Shown: piece after piece, positions 6,883-12,541 of the stretch
Layout of the letters: every line of letters starts with the position of its first letter
Numbering within the stretch: position 1 is the stretch's first letter
DNA from: an uncultured Flavobacterium sp.
Lineage (GTDB): Bacteria > Bacteroidota > Bacteroidia > Flavobacteriales > Flavobacteriaceae
Length of the DNA: 12,541 bases
Direction: 5' to 3'
Assembly: GCF_946479975.1 (NCBI RefSeq)
Contig: NZ_CAMLIX010000153.1
Span: 1-12,541, forward strand
Translations under genes and position numbers: made by a program
The notes under the pieces: model-generated
Told to the model about the DNA's origin: nothing
Databases searched by the model: none
Seen by the model: the letters and a program-made list of their open reading frames with translations, nothing else

Positions 6883-9120
6883 ATGAAAAACAAAATGGTA
6901 TACCTTTCAGCAGCTTTGGTTTTTTCATTATTTACTTCTTGTAAAAATGATGCACAGACTTTGGCTTCAAATTCGGCGGAGACCGAAGAATACGTTGGAA
7001 AAGAAATAAGCACAGATCATGATGCCGAAATCGACAAACTGATTTCGCAAATGACATTAGAAGAAAAAATTGGAATGCTTCATGGTAACAGCATGTTTGC
7101 CAACGCAGGCGTGAAACGTTTAGGAATTCCAGAATTAAAAATGGCCGATGGTCCGTTGGGAGTTCGTGAGGAAATTTCAAGAGATAATTGGGCACCAGCT
7201 GGTTTAACGAATGATTTTGCAACGTATTATCCAGCAGGAGGTGCTTTGGCAGCAACTTTTAATGTTGAAATGGCACATACTTTTGGAACTAGTTTAGGAG
7301 AAGAATTACGTGCAAGAGACAAAGACATGTTACTTTCGCCAGCCATCAATATGGTAAGAACACCGCTTGGAGGAAGAACGTACGAATACATGTCTGAAGA
7401 TCCGTTTTTGAATAAAAAAATTGCCGTGCCTTTGGTGGTTGGTTTACAAGAAAAAGATGTAATGGCTTGCGTAAAACATTACGCAGCAAACAATCAGGAA
7501 ACCAATCGTGATTTTGTAGATGTACAGATTGACGAGCGTACACTGCGCGAAATTTATCTTCCAGCTTTTGAAGCTACTGTAAAAGAGGCAAAAGCCTACA
7601 GTATTATGGGCGCTTACAACAAATTCAGAGGAGAATATTTATGTGAAAACGATTATATGCTGAATAAAATCCTTCGTGAAGAATGGGGATTTAAAGGTAT
7701 TGTAGTTTCAGACTGGGCTGCGGTGCATTCAACAGGAAAAGCTTTGAAGAATGGTTTAGATATTGAAATGGGAACTCCAAAACCATTCAACGAATTTTTC
7801 TTGGCCGATAAATTAATCGCCGCAGTAAAATCGGGAGAAGTTTCAGAAAAAGAAATTGATCTTCACGTAAAAAGAATTCTAAGAACCTTATTCCAAGTAA
7901 AAGCAATGGGTGGCGGAACACGTGCAAAAGGAAGCATCGCAACCGAAGCACATTACAAAGACGCTTATGATATTGCAGCTGAAGCAATTGTTTTATTGAA
8001 AAACGAAAACAATGCATTGCCGTTAAAATTAGACGGCGTAAAATCTATTGCAGTTATCGGAAACAATGCAACAAAGAAAAACGCTTTAGGCGGATTTGGA
8101 GCGGGAGTAAAAACCAAAAGAGAAGTTACGCCTCTTGAAGGTCTTAAAAACAGACTACCTTCTTCAATTAAAATCAATTATGCTGAAGGATATTTAGAGC
8201 GTTACGACGAGAAAAACAAGGGTAACTTAGGAAACATTACTTCTACAGGACCAGTTACAATTGATAAATTGGACGATGCAAAAGTAAAAGAAGCAGTAGA
8301 AGCAGCTAAAAATTCAGATGTGGCGATCATTTTCGCAGGTTCAAACCGTGATTACGAAACAGAAGCTTCAGACAGAAGAGATTTACACTTGCCATTTGGA
8401 CAAGAAGAATTGATCAGACAAGTTTTAGCAGTAAATCCAAAAACAATTGTGGTTATGATTGCAGGCGCTCCATTTGATTTGAATGAAGTTAGCCAAAAAT
8501 CTTCTGCTTTAGTTTGGAGCTGGTTTAATGGTTCTGAAGGAGGAAATGCTTTGGCAGATGTTATTTTAGGAAAAGTAAATCCGTCAGGAAAATTACCTTG
8601 GACAATGCCAAAACAACTTAAGGATTCTCCAGCGCACGCTACAAACAGTTTCCCTGGAGACAAAGCGGTAAATTATGCAGAAGGAATTTTGATCGGATAC
8701 CGTTGGTTTGATACTAAGAATGTTGCACCGTTATATCCATTTGGCTACGGATTATCATACACGACTTTTACTTTGGATAATGCAAAAGCAAACAAAGATT
8801 CGTACGCTCTAAATGACGTAATTGAAGTTACGGTTGACGTTAAAAACACTGGAAAAGTAGACGGAAAAGAAGTTGTACAATTATATACTTCAAAATCTGA
8901 TTCTAAAATTACTCGTGCAGCAAAAGAATTAAAAGGTTTCAAAAAAGCAGCTGTTAAAGCCGGAAGTTCAGAAAAAGTAACCATAAAAGTTCCTGTAAAA
9001 GAACTAGCGTATTATGATGTTGCTGCAAAAAAATGGACAGTTGAACCAGGAAAATATACTTTGAGAGTAGGAACTTCTTCTAGAGACATCAAAAAAGAAA
9101 TTTCAGTAACAATTAAGTAG
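6883..9120 (+). CDS. GH3 beta-glucosidase lipoprotein
   Basis: Exo-acting retaining beta-glucosidase, expected to release glucose from cello- or de-branched xyloglucan oligosaccharides. The leader ends in a lipobox, LFTSC, with lipidated Cys20. Cys20 is followed by K-N-D-A-Q, a weaker match to surface-export signals than in the GH5 gene, so it may face the periplasm. Domains: TIM barrel (about 45-335), with substrate-binding Lys198-His199 (KHYAANNQE) and the nucleophile Asp277 in GIVVSDW; alpha/beta sandwich (about 365-620), with the likely acid/base Glu494 in ETEASDRRDL; and a C-terminal fibronectin III-like domain (about 640-745, VTVDVKNTGKVDG). This three-domain plan and the 745 residues are typical of bacterial GH3 beta-glucosidases; beta-xylosidase activity is possible. 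It lies between GH39 and GH5 on the same strand. Confidence 0.95.
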   Translation: MKNKMVYLSAALVFSLFTSCKNDAQTLASNSAETEEYVGKEISTDHDAEIDKLISQMTLEEKIGMLHGNSMFANAGVKRLGIPELKMADGPLGVREEISRDNWAPAGLTNDFATYYPAGGALAATFNVEMAHTFGTSLGEELRARDKDMLLSPAINMVRTPLGGRTYEYMSEDPFLNKKIAVPLVVGLQEKDVMACVKHYAANNQETNRDFVDVQIDERTLREIYLPAFEATVKEAKAYSIMGAYNKFRGEYLCENDYMLNKILREEWGFKGIVVSDWAAVHSTGKALKNGLDIEMGTPKPFNEFFLADKLIAAVKSGEVSEKEIDLHVKRILRTLFQVKAMGGGTRAKGSIATEAHYKDAYDIAAEAIVLLKNENNALPLKLDGVKSIAVIGNNATKKNALGGFGAGVKTKREVTPLEGLKNRLPSSIKINYAEGYLERYDEKNKGNLGNITSTGPVTIDKLDDAKVKEAVEAAKNSDVAIIFAGSNRDYETEASDRRDLHLPFGQEELIRQVLAVNPKTIVVMIAGAPFDLNEVSQKSSALVWSWFNGSEGGNALADVILGKVNPSGKLPWTMPKQLKDSPAHATNSFPGDKAVNYAEGILIGYRWFDTKNVAPLYPFGYGLSYTTFTLDNAKANKDSYALNDVIEVTVDVKNTGKVDGKEVVQLYTSKSDSKITRAAKELKGFKKAAVKAGSSEKVTIKVPVKELAYYDVAAKKWTVEPGKYTLRVGTSSRDIKKEISVTIK

Positions 9121-9127
9121 TCTTTTT

Positions 9128-9244
9128 TTAACCATATAAGTAATTTAAGTTCATTTAAACTTTGCTTTAAACTTTGCGTCTCAGCGTCTTTGCGAGATTA
9201 ATTTGAAGCTTGACTAAATGAACTTAAATTGCTTATATGGTTAA
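9128..9244. repeat. Long AACCATATAAG palindrome with inner repeat module
   Basis: Two 30-nt arms (9128-9157 and 9215-9244) are complementary at 29 positions, the odd pair being G-T, so the stem is unbroken in + strand RNA. The left arm starts TTAACCATATAAG and the right ends CTTATATGGTTAA. Nine T residues (9245-9253) follow, so it could terminate transcription after GH3, although the stem is AT-rich and the loop about 57 nt long. The loop carries a separate TTTGCGTC-type module (9173-9201). A shorter relative lies at 10794-10870. It ends 33 nt before the GH5 start. Confidence 0.7.
9154..9177. repeat. 12-bp perfect tandem repeat, two units
   Basis: TTTAAACTTTGC occurs twice in a row at the left edge of the loop of the long palindrome. 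It runs into TTTGCGTC, TCAGCGTC, TTTGCGAG (about 9173-9196), three similar 8-nt words resembling a dispersed repeat of Flavobacterium genomes. Function unknown. Confidence 0.6.
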
Positions 9245-9277
9245 TTTTTTTTTAAAGCTTATTTTAAACCAAATAAA

Positions 9278-10780
9278 ATGAAAAAACCAATCAAAGATTA
9301 CATCTTAAGCCTTATTTTATGCTTTGCATTTTTAGGCGTTTTAGCTTGCAGCTCCGATAAAGAAGATAATACTCCGGTAAGTATAAAAATATTGGGCGCC
9401 AATAAGACTAAAATTGATTTTGAAAGTAAAGAAAATACAATTGAAGTAACAATCAATTCTAATGGAGTTGCTTGGACTTTAAGTAATTCTGTAACTTGGA
9501 TAAAACTAAGTCAGACTTCTGGGCCATCTGGAAGTACAATAGTTAAAATTACAGCTTTAGAAAATAGCACTAGCTCAGCGCGAAATGCAGTAATTACCTT
9601 AACAGGAAGTGAAGTGCCAGTGTCATCAATTTCAGTATCTCAGGCTGCGGGTGTTGCAACAAGTTTATATCCAAGTTACAACACAAACCCAATTGCAGCA
9701 GATGCTTCTGGAATGGGAAGTTCTGCAGTTGAATTGGCAGCCAAAATCAAACTAGGCTGGAATATCGGAAATACGCTGGAAGCAACTGGAGGCGAAACCG
9801 CCTGGGGAAATCCAAAAGTGACAAAAGCCTTAATCGACGCTGTAAAAGCAAACGGATTTAACGCCATTAGAATTCCGTGTTCTTGGAATCAAAATTTAGA
9901 AAATGCAGCAACAGCAAAAATCAAAACAGATTGGCTAAACCGCGTTAAAGAAGTGGTACAATATTGTGTAGATAATGATATGTATGTTTTAGTGAATATC
10001 CACTGGGATGGCGGTTGGCTTGAAAACAATATTACAGAAGCCAAAAAAGTAGAAAACAACGCCAAACAAAAGGCTTTTTGGGAACAAATCGCAACACACT
10101 TACGCGGATTCGACGAGCATTTGCTTTTTGCAAGTGCCAACGAACCAGCAGTTGAAGATGCAGCGCAAATGGACGTATTAAATTCGTATCACCAAACTTT
10201 TATCGATGCCGTTCGCTCAACTGGCGGAAAAAATGCGACTCGTGTTTTGGTAGTCCAAGGTCCAACGACAGACATTGAAAAAACAAATAAATTAATGACT
10301 ACATTGCCCACAGATAAAGTTACTGGCAGAATGATGGTTGAGGTTCATTACTATTCTCCGTGGAATTTTGCAGGTTTAACCAAAGACGAAACTTGGGGTA
10401 AAATGTTCTATTATTGGGGAGCAGGATTTCATTCAACAACTGATAAAGAGCGAAACGCAACTTGGGGAGAAGAAGCCGATTTAGAAAAGAATTTTAAATT
10501 GATGAAAACCCAGTTTGTCGACAAAGGAATTCCAGTGCTGTTAGGAGAATTTGGCGCAATTCGCAGAACAACTTTAACGGGAGACGCATTGACATTACAT
10601 TTAAATTCAAGAGCTTACTATTTAAAAACGGTCGTAAAAACGGCAAAAGCAAACGGCTTATTACCTTTTTATTGGGACGAAGGAAGTATGGGAAATAATG
10701 GTTTCGGAATTATTAATAGAACCAATAATACTATCTTCGATACACAAGCTTTAAACGCATTAATCGACGGATTAAAGTAA
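9278..10780 (+). CDS. Surface lipoprotein: BACON domain plus GH5 endo-beta-1,4-glucanase
   Basis: Predicted endo-enzyme that opens the polysaccharide backbone outside the cell. The leader ends at lipobox VLAC with Cys24. The following C-S-S-D-K-E-D resembles the Ser-plus-acidic surface-export signal of Bacteroidota lipoproteins. Residues about 34-125 form a BACON domain (SNSVTWIKLSQTSGPSG, then the closing SISVSQAAG). Residues about 142-497 are GH5: Arg198 (IRIPCSW), His242 (NIHWDGGW), acid/base Glu289 (FASANEP), His357 (VHYYS), nucleophile Glu424 (LLGEFGA). The combination recalls the surface xyloglucanase BoGH5A of Bacteroides ovatus, but ASANEP differs from the FETxNEP common in subfamily GH5_4, so I do not assign a subfamily; endoglucanase or mixed-linkage glucanase remain possible. 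500 residues is normal. Palindromes of one family lie on both sides of the gene. Confidence 0.93.
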   Translation: MKKPIKDYILSLILCFAFLGVLACSSDKEDNTPVSIKILGANKTKIDFESKENTIEVTINSNGVAWTLSNSVTWIKLSQTSGPSGSTIVKITALENSTSSARNAVITLTGSEVPVSSISVSQAAGVATSLYPSYNTNPIAADASGMGSSAVELAAKIKLGWNIGNTLEATGGETAWGNPKVTKALIDAVKANGFNAIRIPCSWNQNLENAATAKIKTDWLNRVKEVVQYCVDNDMYVLVNIHWDGGWLENNITEAKKVENNAKQKAFWEQIATHLRGFDEHLLFASANEPAVEDAAQMDVLNSYHQTFIDAVRSTGGKNATRVLVVQGPTTDIEKTNKLMTTLPTDKVTGRMMVEVHYYSPWNFAGLTKDETWGKMFYYWGAGFHSTTDKERNATWGEEADLEKNFKLMKTQFVDKGIPVLLGEFGAIRRTTLTGDALTLHLNSRAYYLKTVVKTAKANGLLPFYWDEGSMGNNGFGIINRTNNTIFDTQALNALIDGLK

Positions 10781-10793
10781 AAAAATGTTATAC

Positions 10794-10870
10794 AACCATA
10801 TAAGTGATATAAGTATTTTAAGTTTTTCTTGAAAGGCGCGCTTAAATTTACTTATATCACTTACATGGTT
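10794..10870. repeat. AACCATATAAG palindrome, second copy
   Basis: Arms at 10794-10814 and 10850-10870 are complementary at 20 of 21 positions and continue inward imperfectly (TTTTAAG with CTTAAATTT). The outer 12 bases, AACCATATAAGT, equal those of the left arm at 9130-9141. Two further bases differ between the two elements and both changes are matched on the opposite arm. It ends 21 nt before the next start codon. No T-tract follows, so it is a poor terminator. Confidence 0.65.
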
Positions 10871-10891
10871 TAAAAAAATAAATTAGAAAAG

Positions 10892-12541
10892 ATGAAAAAA
10901 GTTTTTGTTTTTATTTTGTTGATATTTAGTGTTTTATCAAATGCGAATGTTAGAATGCCTTTAGTTTTTTCTGACGGAATGGTTTTGCAGAGAAACAAAC
11001 CAATTCCGATTTGGGGTTTTGCCGATGCAAATGAAAATGTAGAAATTCATTTCAACAAACAAATTAAAAAAACAACAGCCGATAAAAACGGAAAATGGAC
11101 ATTAAATTTAGCTGCAGAAAAGGCTGGTGGTCCATTCGAATTGATCATTATCGGAAAAAATAAAATAACGATTACTAATGTTTTGGTTGGCGAAGTGTGG
11201 ATTTGCAGCGGGCAATCGAATATGGAATTTCAGGTTTTCAAAACCATGAATTCTGAAAAAGAAATTGCCGATGCCGATTATCCAATGATTCGTCATTTTG
11301 GTGTGGCGCAAGATTTAAGTGGCACTCCAAAAGACGATTTAAAAGCAGGAAAATGGGAAGTTGCCAACAAAGAAAATGTAGGCAATTTTACGGCTGTTGG
11401 TTATTATTTCGCAAGAAAATTGTATGCAGAACTAAAAATTCCAATCGGGATCATCAATACTTCTTGGGGCGGAACAAATGTAGAAACCTGGACAAGCCGC
11501 GAAGCTTTCGAAAAAAGTGACGAATTCAAATCAATGATTGCCGATGTTCCAAGTGTAGACATCAATGCGATTTTTGAAGTGCATAAAAAAGCAATGCTGG
11601 AAAATATTAAAAAAGTACAAGGTTTTGATGTTTCAATGGAAAACGAAACACAATTTAAAGATGCTAATTTTAATGACAAAAACTGGCCAGAAATAAAAGT
11701 GCCTTCACTTTGGGAAAACCAACAAATTGGCAATATCGACGGAATTGTCTGGATGCGAAAAACAATTGTTTTAACCGCAGAACAAGCGAAAAAAGAAGCC
11801 GTTTTACATTTAGCAAAAGTAGACGACGAAGACAAAACCTATATAAACGGAGTTGAAATTGGAACCAATAATCTGTGGGACAAACTAAGAATCTACAAAA
11901 TTCCGGCAAATGTGCTAAAAGAAGGAACAAACGTAATTGCCGTTAGAATTACAGATTACAGTGGAGGTGGCGGAATCTACGGCGATCCATCCGATTTAAA
12001 AATCGATTTTAAAGATTCAAATTTGCCATTAGAAGGAAATTGGAAATTCAACGTAATTCAGGTAAAAGTTTCCGTTTCGCCAAATAGTTACCCTTCATTA
12101 TTGTACAATGCAATGGTAAATCCGCTGGTTCCTTATGCCATTCAAGGCGTTTTATGGTATCAAGGCGAAGCCAATGTTTGGAGAGCAAAACAGTACAAAA
12201 AAGCATTTCCATTAATGATCAACGATTGGAGAACGAAGTTTAAACAAGGCGATTTTCCATTCTATTTTGTGCAATTATCCACTTTTGATGAAACTGGAGG
12301 AAACAGCCAAAAAGGAAGCCGTTGGGCAGAACTTCGCGAAGCACAGTCAGAAACCCTTAAATTACCAAATACCGGAATGGCCGTTACAACCGATATCGGA
12401 AATGCAAAAGACATTCACCCAACAAACAAACAAGACATTGGTTTGCGTTTGGTCGCCATCGCAATGAACAATATTTATGGCAAAAAACAAGTGCACAGCG
12501 GACCAACTTTTAAATCTCAGGAAATAAAAGGAAATCAAATC
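10892..12541 (+). CDS. SGNH carbohydrate acetylesterase, sialate O-acetylesterase/CE20-like (3' end outside window)
   Basis: Likely removes O-acetyl groups from plant cell-wall sugars. The frame is open from ATG 10892 to the right edge (550 codons, no stop). The start gives a signal peptide, MKKVFVFILLIFSVLSNA. An Ig-like domain (about 20-95) precedes the SGNH fold. Block I is GEVWICSGQSNMEF with nucleophile Ser109, block III is LWYQGEAN (Gln424-Glu426), and block V is DIHP with Asp507 and His509. Residues about 248-375 are an inserted beta-sandwich resembling the sugar-binding domain of GH2 enzymes (ending near SGGGGIYGDPSDLKIDF), which splits the esterase as in the CE20 xyloglucan acetylesterase of Xanthomonas. 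The family usually has about 640-690 residues, so roughly 100 are missing. A role on acetylated xyloglucan or xylan is inferred from the neighbours; sialic acid esterase is less likely here. Confidence 0.9.
   Translation, partial: MKKVFVFILLIFSVLSNANVRMPLVFSDGMVLQRNKPIPIWGFADANENVEIHFNKQIKKTTADKNGKWTLNLAAEKAGGPFELIIIGKNKITITNVLVGEVWICSGQSNMEFQVFKTMNSEKEIADADYPMIRHFGVAQDLSGTPKDDLKAGKWEVANKENVGNFTAVGYYFARKLYAELKIPIGIINTSWGGTNVETWTSREAFEKSDEFKSMIADVPSVDINAIFEVHKKAMLENIKKVQGFDVSMENETQFKDANFNDKNWPEIKVPSLWENQQIGNIDGIVWMRKTIVLTAEQAKKEAVLHLAKVDDEDKTYINGVEIGTNNLWDKLRIYKIPANVLKEGTNVIAVRITDYSGGGGIYGDPSDLKIDFKDSNLPLEGNWKFNVIQVKVSVSPNSYPSLLYNAMVNPLVPYAIQGVLWYQGEANVWRAKQYKKAFPLMINDWRTKFKQGDFPFYFVQLSTFDETGGNSQKGSRWAELREAQSETLKLPNTGMAVTTDIGNAKDIHPTNKQDIGLRLVAIAMNNIYGKKQVHSGPTFKSQEIKGNQI

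Noticed and set aside
9128..9253. Strong intrinsic terminator after GH3
   Set aside because: The nine-T tract fits, but the stem is very AT-rich, the loop is about 57 nt and no clear promoter follows before GH5; kept as a repeat with possible termination.
11404..11930. Two overlapping minus-strand frames (11404-11835 and 11670-11930)
   Set aside because: Both are antisense to the intact esterase frame and have Phe/Leu/Ser-rich content typical of reverse reading of AT-rich genes.
12267..12467. 66-codon + strand frame
   Set aside because: It lies out of frame inside the esterase gene, whose SGNH block V (DIHP) is encoded across the same bases in the main frame.

Overview
This AT-rich window is a stretch of a carbohydrate-degradation gene cluster from a member of the Bacteroidota, most likely Flavobacterium or a close relative. 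The grounds are the gene content (GH31, GH97, GH39, GH3, BACON-GH5 and an SGNH acetylesterase, all on the + strand), the absence of Shine-Dalgarno sites, lipoproteins with a Bacteroidota-type acidic export signal, and intergenic palindromes of a kind I recognise as dispersed in Flavobacterium genomes. No SusC/SusD pair, regulator or transporter lies in the window, so this is only the enzyme part of a larger polysaccharide utilisation locus.

Layout: 1-2373 GH31 alpha-xylosidase-type enzyme (5' end outside the window); 2374-2994 a 621-bp non-coding gap packed with repeats (CACGAATT-type dyads and two copies of a roughly 145-bp palindromic MITE-like element); 2995-5001 GH97 alpha-glucosidase with the SusB-type inverting residues; 5002-5218 three short strong hairpins; 5219-6784 GH39 beta-xylosidase-like enzyme; 6785-6882 a short gap with one inverted repeat; 6883-9120 GH3 beta-glucosidase lipoprotein; 9121-9277 a long palindrome; 9278-10780 surface-type lipoprotein with a BACON domain and a GH5 endoglucanase domain; 10781-10891 a second palindrome of the same family; 10892-12541 the first 550 codons of an SGNH (sialate O-acetylesterase-like, CE20-type) carbohydrate esterase, open at the right edge.

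The set fits a decorated beta-1,4-glucan, with acetylated xyloglucan the best guess. The GH5 would cut the backbone at the cell surface, the esterase would remove acetyl groups, GH31 would remove alpha-xylosyl branches, GH39 beta-xylosyl units, and GH3 would release glucose from the cleared oligosaccharides. The GH97, an alpha-glucosidase type, is the member that fits least well. The substrate is inferred from families, not shown by the sequence.

The enzymes belong to known families. The less ordinary content is between the genes: in every gap a palindrome ends about 16-44 nt before the next start codon. Two MITE-like copies each carry their own matching flanking direct repeat, and two further palindromes from different gaps show compensatory base changes in their stems. 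No canonical Flavobacterium promoter (TTG, 17-23 nt, TAnnTTTG) was found in any gap, which suits co-transcription from upstream.
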